64,000 nt of DNA. It comes from Pholis gunnellus. Taxonomy: Eukaryota; Chordata; Actinopteri; Perciformes; Pholidae. Under the pieces are notes generated by a model. It did no database searches, was not told the DNA's origin, and saw only the letters and a program-made list of their open reading frames with translations. Positions 10,944 to 23,933 of the stretch are shown piece after piece. Numbering within the stretch: position 1 is the stretch's first letter; the number at the start of each line of letters is the position of its first letter. The position numbers were made by a program, and so were the translations under genes. Where the stretch lies: positions 13,719,904 through 13,783,903 of the forward strand of contig OU342808.1 in the NCBI GenBank assembly GCA_910591455.2, in the 5' to 3' direction.

Positions 10944-13284
10944 TGGAGGATATGTCTTCACCTGTCTCTCTCTATTAGCTTATGATTTAGTTGGATCATT
11001 AGTGAGACAGAGACGGTTTTACATGTATTCTATTTTCAATCTCTATGCGCCTTAGAACTAAGACACCTGTCTATTGATGAGGAGGAAAGTGAGCCAATAG
11101 CCTTGGTTGGCACAAGTTTTATACACTCTGTCAAGCACTCGTAATTGTGATTGACATTACGGAACAAAGTATATTGTTATAAGTAGCAGCTCAAGTTCTA
11201 CAAGATGAGCTCCAAATGTTTGGCCAACCACAGTTCAACCAATTTCTCAACTGAAAACTTTATACTTTAACTTAAACTTAATTGATTTTCATACTAATGA
11301 GATTCCGCAGTACTTTCCCCTCTTATCCTACAATCCAACGGCTCTGCCCCGGGGTCTTGGAGGACAGAAAGACAGGAAACACATACACACACACACACAG
11401 ACAGCTCAGCGGAAGGATGTGACATCAGCAGGCACAGACAATCAAAGGTGCTAAAGGTGCTTCCTTCCCCAAATCACTCTGTTAAGAGAGCAGAAATTGG
11501 GAATCAAACTAAGTAACAGCAGATGATGTGCAAATCAACAGAAGCAAAACGCCCTCTAAAAATGAAATACTTTACTGTAGGCTTTACTTTCCTAAAACAT
11601 GGCCTCGTCTTAATTAAATTAAACTTAAAGACTAATATAATAAATAAGACTAATTTATGTATATATTTTAGGATTTTATTGTTCATGAAGAGTACTGCCA
11701 ACTGTAGTGAGATAGTGTAAGGTAGTAATGAGTGGGTAGAAAAGGAGGTAGAGGAGTACGGAGTCTGCCCTTCGTTTGGGCAGCTGCACGTCTCACTCAG
11801 CACCAGCAAACAGGGGCCTTGGGCCACCAGAGCCGCAATGGAGGCAGGTAGCCATCCGTCAGAGCCAGTATGGAGACAGGTGAGAGCCATCTTTCCATAG
11901 CCCATTGCTGACTTCCCCAAGGACAAAATGACTTGACAATGCGTCAGCCCCGCTTTTTGAAAGGAGGCCAAGGGCTGTAAAGCCGCAGCTGCTAGGCCAA
12001 AGTCAGACGAGCAAGAGGGCACACATGAAGCCAGGCGAAGCTAGACAGACGGGGAATAGGGAGGAAGAGTGGCCGTTGTGGTTAGAAAGACATTCCCTGT
12101 CGATTGTCAGCAGCTTTGTGTTGTGACAGTGGCTTATAGCCATGAGTGATAAACAAATAAACTTAGAGGACAGCGATGACAAACTTGCCACACACATACC
12201 CTTGTGCCATGCTGGTAAAAAAAATGGTATCAGAAAAAAGGAGAAGAGAAAAAAAAGCAGAAGCATTGGCGAGCCACAACTTGGAGAGGCCCCGGAAAGG
12301 CTGGAATGAATCACCATTTAGTGCATTCAGTCTTTCCATGGCATGAGCATAAGGTGGGGCAATGAACGCATTCAAGTATAAAGATAAAAAAGATGATAGA
12401 GAAAAACAAGAATCAACCGAATAAAGGTGGAAACAGAGGGAAGTTGGGCAGCAGCGTAAAAAAGACAGGTATTGAAATGGTTTTGAATATGGAAGTGGTG
12501 CAGATTGTGGTGAGACGCACATCTGATGTTTAAACGCAAATAACTTCACGTAAGTTTCACTTGATCAACACTGCCACAATTTCTTTCACTTCTTTCTCCC
12601 TGTCCCTCTTTCCAGTCGTTGTAAAGTCATTTAAAAAGCTCTTCCGCAGGTCATGTTTTCCAGCGAGAGTAAACCACTGCCTCAATTCACATGTTGCCCC
12701 GTGCGCCGCAGGACCCAGGTGTGACCAACTGCTGAAACTGAAGGGATGGGAAGAGAGAATGGACACACGCCTACATGAATGATCACACACGCGCGCACGA
12801 GTGCGTCTAGGTTCACGGATAATCCCCTCCTTATCTATTATGTTCACAAAGCAAGAGTAAAAAAAACAACTCTGTAATGAACAGTATAAACCCTTCAATG
12901 AGTACCCAGCCCCCACAGGAACAGCCGCGAGTCATGTCACTAAGAACACAAAGCGCTGACATATTCACCCAATTATGTTCCCTGCCGAGTATGACAATGT
13001 CTCAGGATGTTAGCAGTGTTCTTCAGCAGGGGGGGAGAAGGGCAGAGAGTGCGTGTATGTGTGTGTGTGTGTTTGTGTCAGAGGTTTGAAACAGGGGCTA
13101 AGGGCTTGTTGCTGCATGGACCGCGCTTACTTATGTTCAAGCACAGCAGACTTCCCAGCAGTCGTGTGCCCGTGCTGCCCCCTCTGCTTCACCCCAAACT
13201 GTATCAACACCAGACATCACGGTAAAGACGAGCCGCTGATGATTCCATCACCCCCACCCCTTACTCTCTCTCTCTTTGCCACAG

Positions 13285-13465
13285 CATTCTAATCACCCTA
13301 ATTAAAAGCTTTGTTCATTTAGGAATCTCTGATGACAATTTGTTTCACTCTACCCTACAGCAGTGGTGGCTGTGAAGAGAGGAGAATTAAATCTGATCTT
13401 CTGACAGCAATTATTAAATGCTCCCTCCTGGCCTCAATTAAGGCCCGCAGGCTATTGCTAACATG
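13285..13465. other. Candidate conserved noncoding element with homeodomain cores
   Basis: Contains cctaattaaaagc, acagcaattattaaatgc and cctcaattaagg, three TAAT/ATTA clusters in a GC-balanced, repeat-free context within the mef2 5' intron. This dense arrangement is typical of developmental enhancers. No ORF of note. Inference only. Confidence 0.3.
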
Positions 13466-14889
13466 GCTAACCCTCATGCAACCACGAGGTGCCTGCACAC
13501 TTCCCTTTTCTTCACCAGCTTTGTTTTGTCGCCCTTTGGGGCATGTATGTGTGTGTGCATGTGCATCTGTGCGTGTCTATCATCTTGGTGGGTATGGAAA
13601 TGCATGTTTGCTTTTGGGTCGTTATCTGTTTTGAATACTTGCTGAATGGAAAGAGGTAAATGAAATGATTTCCTTTTTTTGCAGGCTTTTTGTTGTAACT
13701 AAGTCAGCATGTGGGGGCAGGCAGCTCAACGGGGAAGTTGTGGAATTTACTATTTGTCCTTGTCTCGCTTCATCAGCACATTTGGATTCCACACCGAAAC
13801 TATTACGTGGAGGGCTTTTTTTTGAAGTTATGACTGTAACAAGCAAATACTGAAGCTGCTGGCGAGCTCCTCTACTTATCGACTGTTAAGACTTGAGTTC
13901 AGTGAGCTGAGGGCTTCAACTTATATATATGTAAAATCAAAAAAACAGGCACTTATCATAATTAGCATCACTCTGTGTTGCACTGGGCACACTAATCTTC
14001 AGGCTTGGCTGTGTACATGTCTTACAAATTAACCTTTAAAAAAAAAGAAAATTAATAAAAATTCCAGTTAACAAGAAAGAACGGTGGCTTTCCCTATAAT
14101 TGTGACACTCCAACAGCAGTGTGTGTCATGGTCGCAGGCTTGCTGAGCTGAAGTGAGAGCCACAGCACTGCTTTGAGTCTATGCACAGCGTGCGGGTAAT
14201 TTGCAGAGAAGTAGAAGGTTGCACACTTCAACAAGGATGTCCTTCATAGATTCGACCTTCTGTTTTTTTTTTTTTTTCTTCCTCCGGTCCCTGTGCTCTG
14301 CTAGGAAACCGAGTAACCTAGATCGTAGAGTAGGGGGAGAGAGGGATTGTGACAGAGAAAGAGAGAGATAGAAATGAGGAGAGACTGAGGTAGAGAGAGA
14401 CTGAGAAAAAGAAGCAGTAGGATTGAAGAGAGACAGAGTCAGAATTTGACACCCCATCACCCTAACACTAAAAAAAACTCCACCAGGATGATGTCAGGTT
14501 CACGCCTCTTTTTTTATGGTTACCGCAAGCTGATTGTGCTGATTATTGGTGAGCATTGTTTCCCTGTTGACGCTGCGCATCATTAAACAGAGATTGTTCC
14601 ACTGTTAGTGTTTGTTTAAGCAAGGCTGGTGTAATGTTTCCAGGCACTGTCTCTTCACCACAGACACACAAACTCACTCACACACCCACACACACAATGT
14701 GAACTTGAGACACAAGTCGTATACATTGCATGTATAATTTATGTTGCTCCCGTGCTTTGTTTCAAGTCAAACATACAATTAAAGTAAATTAAATCAAAAA
14801 GCTAAATACATTTAAAAACATAAAATATAATGGATATATACATGGAAAAGGGTCTTTGAAATATGAATCTGTAACTGCACGTAGCCTGA

Positions 14890-15230
14890 ACTACTCTCAC
14901 AGCGCTTTACAGTTCCCAGAAGAGAGTTGGTGGTGGGGTGCATGAGGATAAAGGTTGCATGGAGTGTGGAGGGCGTGTGGCGGCATACGGTACCTACAGA
15001 TCAGCCTCTGTATAGGGGAGTGGCCCCACCGAGGCCAGAGCCTGGCCAGACCCAGTCCAAGCCTCTCATTAGTCATCGGCTGGGTGCCGCGCTCCTTTTT
15101 GGAGTGGTTAAGGGGGAACCGAGGAGGGTCTGGCAGTTCCACTATACTCCACTCCCAGCACCATCACAACCCAACCTCATCAAAGCGAGCGCTCGTAATT
15201 TGTCACAGAAAGCAGCCAATTAACATATGT
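14890..15230. other. Candidate conserved noncoding element
   Basis: About 340 bp of complex, GC-balanced sequence, including a CpG-bearing stretch near 15080-15120 and gagcgctcgtaatttg near 15190. It is flanked by AT-rich DNA on the left and low-complexity purine DNA on the right. It is open in two plus-strand frames, but neither resembles a known protein. Confidence 0.3.
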
Positions 15231-16416
15231 TAAGGGAGGAGGGACGTCGTGAAGAAGGGAGTGGGGGGGGGAGTGAAAAAAAGATAGCGTATGATTAAAG
15301 AGTCTGCACAGCTGCACAAAATCAAGATGGCAAGAGTGGTTTAAAAGAGACCTCAGACCCAGTAATCTGATAAAGCTTACTGTTACTTAACCCCCATAAG
15401 CTATGGAGAGAGGCAGAAGGAGCGAGAGGGGGAAAGAAATAATAGAGACAAACAAATATTAAATTACTGCTGTGAAGTTACATGCTCTGGCAGAGTGCCT
15501 CTGCTCTCAATATGTGGCTACAGTGAAGGCCACTGTATCACACGGAGATGACCCTCTTGCCAAAGCACTACTGCTGTTTGACCACGCTCTATTTTTAGCC
15601 CACCGCTCACCAGGAACTTCTTTTCTGTTTTTTGTTGTTGCTTTTTTTTTTTTTTTTATTCCAAAATGTGAATGCCTGGTGAACCGCAGCATATTAGCTC
15701 CCTTTCTCATGAAACAAAAAGGTGTTTTTTTTCAATTTTCATTTATTTTTCTGTCACAAAGTCTCAGACAAGTTGCTTACATTCTGACTTGTTTGTTTTC
15801 CTTCAAATTCTTGTTCCTCATGGTTGGTTTTTAACATGCTGTGTGGTTATTTATGCATGTGTGCACGCCTGTGTGAGACTGTGTGTCTGCGCGTATGTGT
15901 GCATTTATGTGTCTGTTATTGTTGATGTTGTTGTTGTAGGAACATCTTGTGAAGTGAGTTGTGTGATATTTTGCCTTGTTGTTGGATATGGTGGCAGGCT
16001 GAATGCATTAGCAGTGCACGCCGATGCCATTCTGTGTTCTGTCGTCTCTCAGCCACCTCTGCCTTGTCTCTCTACCGCTACTGATCACACAGGCTGACAA
16101 GCAAGTTTGGGTCTTCGTCTGCCGCACCATCCTTCGCTACGTGGGCTCCGACTCTTTCAGCGAGAAAAATAAGAGAGGCGGGGAGGAAGCTTTAAACAAA
16201 TTTGAGTGATTTTGGAATTGTACGCCAAGTCGTGGGGAAATCCCCCCCAAACAAAGAGGCAGCAAATTTCAACAACAATTCTCCATTATTAATACAGTTA
16301 TTTGAAAATAATTAAAATAATAATAATAATTATATTATTGCTGTTATTTTGACTGAAATCGGAGATGAAAATTGACAGTCAAACCACAAATGGCCGACAG
16401 AAAAGCATACTCTTCA

Positions 16417-16426
16417 CTATATATAA
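16417..16426 (+). promoter_or_regulatory. MEF2-type site CTATATATAA
   Basis: Exact match to YTAWWWWTAR inside the mef2 5' intron. MEF2 genes are known to be autoregulated, but AT-rich DNA produces such matches often. Confidence 0.25.
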
Positions 16427-17048
16427 ATCATGACTGTTTCTTTTTTCCTCCTCTTCCTCTTTCTTGCACTCTTATCCTTGCCATCAAGCATCAATCGTTA
16501 TTTATTTATTTTTCCTATTTGGGAAGTAAAGGGCTAGAGTGGAGGAGCGGAGGAGTGAAGGAGTGGGGGGATGGAGGGATGGCGGACAGAGGGGGCGGCG
16601 GAGAGTTGTGTTTGGTTCACAAGGCCCGCTGCTTGGTTGAATTTTTCTCTTCTCTTCTCCTCAGTGTTGCGAGCTGGTGGTTCAGTGAAGGACCTGGCTG
16701 CCTGGAGTTCCCCCCCCCTCCACTCAAATCCCTCTGCTGCGAGCACAGCTGCACCGTTCACATAACCTCGCTTGCCCCCTCCTACTCCCTCCCCCCCGGC
16801 TAATGATAGCAGAGCACGTCCCCTCCACAAGGCAACAGCTTTTTCCACTTCATGTACATACACACATACGCACAAACTTTGCGCGCATGCACACAAGATC
16901 ATCGGACACGCGCGCAGTCTAGCGGGCACAATATATTCCTTTTCCTTCTCTTGGTTCCTTCCCTTCATTTTTTTCTCATATCATTCAATTTCTTCACCCT
17001 GAGAAAAGTCCCCTGGCCTTATGACCCATTGAAGGCCTGAGAACGCTA

Positions 17049-17069
17049 CCCCCCCCCCCCCCCCCCCCC
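17049..17069. repeat. Poly-C tract
   Basis: About 21 consecutive C, followed directly by a CA-rich stretch. Homopolymers of this length are also prone to assembly length error. Confidence 0.9.
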
Positions 17070-17332
17070 AACAAACACACACACACAAATACACACACTA
17101 AACCCCTTCAACTCCAAGCTCCCGTTTTTTCCCCCTTCGTACAACCCTGCACAGAAAGTGACCTGCATCACAGCTGTGTGTGGGAATTTGTATGAGTGGG
17201 TGTGTTTGTGAGGGGGTTGAGTGTGTGAATGTATGTATTTGCACATACCTGTGCATGTCAATGTTCACACCGCGTATGCTGCTGTGTTACTGCATGTGTT
17301 ATACATTTACTTGATGTGCAGATTCCTGTTGT

Positions 17333-17356
17333 GTGTGTGTGTGTGTGTGTGTGTGT
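17333..17356. repeat. (GT)n microsatellite
   Basis: Uninterrupted GT array of about 24 bp. Confidence 0.9.
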
Positions 17357-17389
17357 CTATGTACGCAGAGGAGGAAGGAGGTGAGGGCA

Positions 17390-17520
17390 GCTCTGGGCTC
17401 CTGCTGCACCTACTGTGCATTATCCCAAATAAACAACTCATTACACGTGTACTTAACCAAGGGGAGCTGGCAAGCAGTGGAAGCTAATCCCCGTTATCGT
17501 TCCTAGCGTTTCTCCACCGA
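17390..17520. other. Candidate conserved noncoding element
   Basis: Repeat-free block immediately after the 17333 GT array, containing cattatcccaaataaac, a CACGTG E-box-like acacgtgta and ccgttatcg. Complex composition with balanced GC suggests constraint; unproven. Confidence 0.3.
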
Positions 17521-18959
17521 TTAGGCTACAGGGGAGAGGAGCGCAGGAAGGTAGGCTGCTCAGTGCAGAAGAAGAGTGAGGAGGCGGCAAGAGGGAGAGA
17601 GAAGAAAGAAAAGCATTTCAGTTAACTTCCCACAAGTGCCTTTCTTACTTATAGTATCCCTTCTCACTCTATCCTTCTCTCTCCCGCTACCCTCTTGCCT
17701 TCTCTCCTTTCTTTTCCCTGTGGATTTTGCACTGCTCTTCCTTGTTTTCGACCATCTCTCAGAACTGGGTCATCGACAGACTGTGCGGCAGCATTTTGAA
17801 GAACATGGGAGGGAAAAAAAAAAAGCGTTTTCTTTCTATGAGAACAATCCAAGGCTTCTTTAACAAGTAGCCCGCTTATCAAATTAAGCTGTCAAAAGCA
17901 CATTAATAACAGGCAGCACAATTCCCTTCACAGAGAAAGAGGGAAAAAAGCACATTCGGGAAAAAAAAAAAAAAAGGGAATGATTTCTCTCTCACCGTGT
18001 GAAGAGACAGTCCACCAAGGGCAGTAAAGCTTTTCAAAGATTTCTCCTTCTCTCTATTTCCCTCTTTCTGTTCCATTCTTAATGTGATTATGGGGCCCCT
18101 GTTATGAGGGGGCAAGATGTAGAGTGCCACTCATTTAGAGGGTGACAATATGTCGGGCTAGGATGCAGCAGGGATGGTGCTCATGTTTAACAGAATTACA
18201 GGCTTAACATGCGCTGAATTTCCACTTTCTACAAGACAAACTCCACTTGTGCTGGATGACAGTTAAACAGATAAAAGAGCATCCCGGGGTGATAATGTGG
18301 ATTCAAGACCAAATAATTAGATGGTCCGATGGAGGAATATGATGCCCAGCAGAGGATAAGAGGAATAAGCAACAAGACAGGATGGTCTGAACCTCGTCAT
18401 AATAGAACAGACTACGATAAGTCAGTTCAACCATCAAACATCGTTGGCAGTGAAGGATAAGTTTGTTCACACATTCTGTCTTTATTGAGCGCTCCATCGT
18501 ACCAAAACACTGATTATACCCTCAATAATGTGGAGCCGGATCATCCCGTAAGAAAGTGAGAGCAGAATGTGAGGAAAACAGTGTAAATCGACGCAAAGAG
18601 AGAAAGTTAACACTCTCAGTGCCGTTCACATGGCATATGCCTGAGACGCTGAAATTAAATTAACAAGACACCTCGGCATATAGATGGCGGAGTGGAGAGA
18701 AAACCACCCTATGACCTTACACGCGTAGACTAAGTGTCAAAAAAACACACTTCTCATTTTAAAGACTCTCTATTGTGTTGCCATCTTGACACTCCTATTA
18801 TACACTGCTCAGTGTTGGCGATAAGAAATGAACTTGTAATTTATTTTTTAATCCGTACTTTACAAAATCTGACAGCGGCAGCTCGGCTGCTCACCCTGAA
18901 CTGCAAGCCCTTTTGTGTTCTACTACAGAGACGGATTTTCTCACACCCTCAATTTGAGT

Positions 18960-19170
18960 CCCATCCTGTTTGCTCGGCCCTGAGGGTGCTGCTCCGCTGT
19001 AGCCCGGAGTGGGCCGGCGGTGGATGGATGTGACGTGGAGGCTCCGGGACTCTGCTAGAGGGAGGCTGGAGCCACGACAGGTATCCCCCGCACTTCCTCA
19101 GCTATTTATAAAACCACGAGTCCAGCACAGGGCCAAAAATAAGACGGAGGCCATTTATATCCCAAATAAT
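18960..19170. promoter_or_regulatory. Candidate muscle-type enhancer with MEF2 site cluster
   Basis: A GC-rich shoulder (18980-19090) is followed by CTATTTATAA at 19102-19111, an exact MEF2 consensus. CCAAAAATAAG at 19133-19143 and CCATTTATAT at 19151-19160 (MEF2/SRF-like) lie within the next 50 bp. A tight cluster of such sites in a non-repetitive block inside a mef2 gene is what an autoregulatory muscle or heart element would look like. The sites are seen; the function is inferred. Confidence 0.35.
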
Positions 19171-19331
19171 AAAGGCGGCTCACTCCTTTCCTCACACACA
19201 AACGCACACTCCAGGAGCGTAAAAAAACAAAACTGTACAGGAATTAACAACAGATACCAACAAAATGAAAATTGCCTCACTAGACAATGAAACCATCTCT
19301 GTCCTCCTATCGAGCATGCTCACACACTAAT

Positions 19332-19355
19332 ACACACACACACACACACACACAC
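19332..19355. repeat. (CA)n microsatellite
   Basis: Uninterrupted CA array of about 24 bp. Confidence 0.9.
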
Positions 19356-19803
19356 CAGACAAAAGTCAATATCAAGGCTGAGCTATTTCTGTAGAGAGCA
19401 CTATTTAGGAAGTGTGGGCTGGGTGCCAGTATTCTCCTCAGTATCGTCTGGGCGTCATTGCACTGCCACTGTTATACAAACTCACCTCTTTCCTCTCTCA
19501 CCCGCTCCTCACCCTTTCCACCCAACCCCTCGCTCCATTGTCAGTGCTCTCGCTCTCTCTCTCTGTGTTTCTCTTATACACACACACACACAAGGTTATT
19601 TGTTTTTCCACTGGGTCGAACGACAGTGCCAGGTGAAAGCATCTATTGGCAGGATGAAGAGAGTGGCTGGTGTGAGATCACAAGGCCCCACTCTGCCCAG
19701 CAAACCTTGAAGTGAAGCGCCGGGCTGGAGTTTCAAACAAAGTGCCCCCTCATTCATTATACATGCAACTGCACTGAAAATCTCCTTCCGCAACACCATC
19801 TCT

Positions 19804-19805
<2 letters not shown>

Positions 19806-19841
<36 letters not shown>
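19806..19841. repeat. (CT)n microsatellite
   Basis: CT array of about 36 bp followed by further pyrimidine runs to 19910. Confidence 0.9.
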
Positions 19842-19845
<4 letters not shown>

Positions 19846-22376
19846 GCCTCTATAGGCGGCTCTCTTTCTCTCTATCTTCTCCCTTTTCTCTCGTTTTTTT
19901 TTTTTTCCAGACAGAGCATCCATAAAGTATGAATAAAATTAATGACATCACGAGCTGCACTTTGGAAGAGCCACTGTAGGAAAAAGCCATACATCACATG
20001 GCAGAAGGAGCCGGGATAAAAAAAAAAAAAAAGTAAAAAAAAAAAATTGCTGTACGTTATTGTGTGTTATTAAGTCTAACATTTCAGATACACTTTAGCT
20101 GAAAAGTTTAAGCACAATTAATTTCTCTCTTTTCCAAATGTCTTCATGTAGCAGGCAGCAACACCCCTTTTCTTTTCTTTGCCCTGACTTTTTTTCTGAG
20201 TAATATAAGTGTTCAAAACAGTCCGGTGCTGCGCATTCTTTTACAGGCTGGCCTTTGGTGTGGGAATGGCACAGATGACAGTGGAAAGGAACACTGGTGT
20301 GGACTTTGGCAGGACACCGCCTGGTTAAGCTGTGTGCTGTGCAGAAGAGGGAGAGCACTGAGCGTGGATTCTTATATAGCTTTTTCTCGACTTAGACGGT
20401 GTTAACAGCATTTTCAACAGCACGGTCCCCTCGGAGTTGTTCAGCGAACCTCCTGATGTTACAGACTTTGCCCAGAAAACTGAGACTCGAAAATGAAAAA
20501 TAAGCATCGCATTTAAGACTTTAATATTCTTCCTTAGAGCAGAAAAAAAGAGATAGACTTATCAATCGTGCTGCCTATTAGTGGCAATTTAGTGTGACAC
20601 TGTTTTATTACAAGAGCAACATCACACAAAAGCCTGACTTGGTAAAATTCAAGTCCCTATTCCTCTGAATCTAGCGCGAACACAAGATCTGTTAAAATAC
20701 GCAATAGCAATGTGAAGCTCTGCAGCAGCGCGGATGGGGAGCAGTGGCGGCAGCGGCGCAGATTGTGGCAGGGCTTTCAGACGGATGTGAGCTTGTGTGG
20801 GGCCAAGGCACAGAGCTACCTCTGTGCGTCTCACTGGACTATGTTGCAGAATGACTCGGCTATGTTGCAGTCGTGACAAAGATAAATTACAGCCACTGGA
20901 AAACATTTCTTCATTTTTTTTCTCACTCGCTCACGTCTTTTCTTTTTTTTGGCATTGGGTGTAGTCCAAATGTGTGCCACACTAAAGGGAGATGGTGAAG
21001 ACGGGGGGGGGCGGGGGGGCTCTCTGAAAATATATTAGGGGGTATGAAGTTGCTCCTCAACGTTCACAGGTCAGGTACTGTGTTTTATGATGGAACATGC
21101 CTTCTGTCGCCAGATTTATGCACATGGACAGCAAATACTTCTCCCTCAAACTAACCCCTAAAACCCACTAAAAAGGATTCCCAGTTAATTCTGGATTTAC
21201 CACACAACATGTTTAGAGCAGCTATTACAGATATACACTGTATGTATGTGGTATCACAGACTAGGCTGCCTGGATTCTGTCCGTTGCACTGCTACTAAAT
21301 AAAGATCACAAGTCTCAGGAAGGCAACTAAAGTGTCTGGTGGGGAAGTCAATGACCTTATATATAAACGTGTTAATTTAACTCTCATTTTTCCGATTCAA
21401 GTCTTGAAGTTGAGGCATTCAGCCTGATCTGAACTATCCAATGTTTAGACAATAAAATCCAACCTCTGTTCTACTCTAAATGTTTCTCTTTGTCTAATCA
21501 TTCAAAGTCCTCTGCTCACTGAACTCCTCCTGCCTTCTCTCCTCCCAGACTCTCTCCCTGTCCAAATATTTCAGGCAGCAGGCCTCAAGTATGGTGAGGT
21601 GTTTTGGGTGTCTCTTTAGGTGGGCTGCAGCTGACGATATGATTGTGTGGTCAGCACTTCTGAGCAAAGACCACCCAGTAGGCAGCTGCTGCCACAAAGA
21701 CCAACAGGCCGGGCAGGAAACAGGAAACAGGAAGAAGAAGGCAGGACATCCTGTTCATCAGTGTGTTAAGCATGACATCACGAAAGCATCACTCTTTAAT
21801 GAAGAATACCTGTTCAGAGGCCAAATATTCTGTCGCTCTGCTCTTAAGTCACCTAAGCTCCAATACATTTCTATCTATGTTTTATCTGTGTGTGTGTTTC
21901 TTTCTCTGTCTTTCTGAGCATCATTTTCAGTTTGCCTTTTCAGCCCTCACACTGACACTGTTTTCCAGACTGCTCCATCATTCCAGACATCAAATCCTAC
22001 CCTCTTCAGTGTGAGAATAAAGGAGAAAAAGAAATACACGCAGTTTCATTTGAATATACACCAGCGACAACCTCACAAAACTCAAGACAAAAAAAAACAC
22101 AAAAAACACAAAAGCACAAACATTCCGACGCGCAAACAGACGGAGACGAGACACAAACTTGAACGCACACACACACCTCCCAGACACACAGCACATACTG
22201 ACAGACAAACACACAAAGAAACAGCAAACACAAAGCACAGCACAGCCAGAAGACTACTTTATGCAGAAATATTCTAAAGTGTGTTTTACAATACAATTAA
22301 ACATCAAAGGCTGATATATTCCTCTGTGATCTTTAACACCCCAGTGAACAAACCCCATACACCCCCATCCACTTAC

Positions 22377-22414
22377 AGCGTACAGAGAAAGTTGCTGAAC
22401 GTCACCGTTAATTA
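22377..22414 (-). other. Candidate 38-bp noncoding exon within mef2 5' intron
   Basis: The minus strand shows a pyrimidine run ending ttctgtctctatctag, then 38 bases beginning TAATTAACGG and ending GTACGCT, then GTAAGTGG. Both splice signals are close to consensus and in the right order. The segment has no ATG, so inclusion would lengthen the leader without adding an upstream ORF. MEF2 genes are known to use several alternative leader exons, which makes this plausible, but a 38-bp match could be chance. Confidence 0.35.
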
Positions 22415-23439
22415 CTAGATAGAGACAGAAGAAGACTTTGCATCATTATGCAAAAAACAGGACATATTCAAATATATGCATTCGATCCACCATAAACCAT
22501 TCAAGGACTGTGTTATTTACTTTAGATTATTACTTTTTAAGTTTCACGATTAATTGCAGCTCTTATGAAGATATACAGACAGTACTCCAAAGGCACAGAA
22601 ACATTTGGGTAAACATTTCTAACATGCACAACAGTTAGGACAAAGAAAGGGAGGTCTGTTTAAAATGAGTAAATAAACACAGGGTGAGGTTGAGCCCTAC
22701 ACGTTTCATTCGCACTATTAAAATGTATGAAAACCATGAAAAGACTTTTCCTTCCATGTAGCAAAAGAGGGAACACCTGCCTTGTGCAATAAACAAGAAT
22801 ACAACAAGCCCTTGAGTTATTATAAAACTGAGGTATTTTCATCTGCTTATAAACAGGCAAGAAAAGGAGTTATTCTAAGCAAATGGCTTAACATTTCTAC
22901 AGTATTTGTGTCAGATAAATTTACTATAAGGAGAGGTTAACTTTATTCTATGACATCTAGATTGTTGGTGTTCTCTGTTACATTCATTTGAAAGAATAAA
23001 AGTATGCTGCATTATTTACAGGATATACAGGGATGTCTCTTGACAGTATAAGATATTATATGCTCTTTATATATGAGGTAAATATGATTCTCCACAATTG
23101 ACTCTTATATTACTTTCCTATTTGAGCCAAAGGGCATGAAGTCCAATTACAGTACTTCAATATCTACCTGCAGATCTTGCCAACCTACAATCTGCAAATG
23201 AGTGTTTTACTGATGTTTAACTGAGCAAACTCTGCAAACCCTTTCCAAAATATTTGAAACCATTAGTGAAAAGAAAACTTTAAAGGATAGCAAAAGGGGC
23301 CATTAAATTATTTGCTTAAACATAAATGCTTCTGATGTTTCCATTAAGAATAATGTTTTCATAGAAGGAGGGAATCTTGAAATGTGCCTGCTGTACAGTA
23401 TTACATGTGCTCTGAGGCAGCACAGTGGTATACTTTACT

Positions 23440-23441
<2 letters not shown>

Positions 23442-23469
<28 letters not shown>
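23442..23469. repeat. Poly-T tract
   Basis: 28 consecutive T. Read on the minus strand this is a poly-A run, possibly the tail of an old retroposed sequence, but no retroposon body is recognisable beside it. Confidence 0.9.
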
Positions 23470-23473
<4 letters not shown>

Positions 23474-23874
23474 AAGGTGCAGGAATTATATTAGACATTT
23501 ATCATTAAAGATATAAGCAGCAGTCCATCCTATCTATGCTGATTTTGTCTGAGCACTTTTAAAACCCATGGCAAAACCCTGACCATGGCACACAATGTGT
23601 CCGTTCCCTTCACTTAACTAAAGCTCTACTGAGCCCCTGGTGTACAGCAAAGTGCCCTGACAATCGGCTCAATGCCCTGGCCAATCACAGGGACACGTGA
23701 CCTTCTAATCCCTCTCTGTGTGAAGGGGTAAGAGTTTGTTGTCAATGTTGGTTTTGTGAATCAGCGCCCAAAATCCCAAATGATTTGTCATGAAGGAGAG
23801 GTCTTAAGAGAATAAGAGAAACAAAAGCAGCACGGGCCAGTTAGTGTGGGTGTCGTTGTGTGCATGTGTGTGAT

Positions 23875-23875
<1 letters not shown>

Positions 23876-23932
<57 letters not shown>
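23876..23932. repeat. (GT)n microsatellite
   Basis: Uninterrupted array of about 57 bp, with imperfect TG-rich sequence before it (23845-23875). Confidence 0.9.

Positions 23933-23933
<1 letters not shown>

Noticed and set aside
11504..12022. 172-codon minus-strand ORF
   Set aside because: The first half looks fairly balanced but the second half is AT-driven (Ile/Leu/Lys runs). No family recognised and no splice signals define an exon.
23876..23932. Direct-repeat array as possible CRISPR
   Set aside because: It is a simple dinucleotide microsatellite without spacers, in vertebrate-type DNA.
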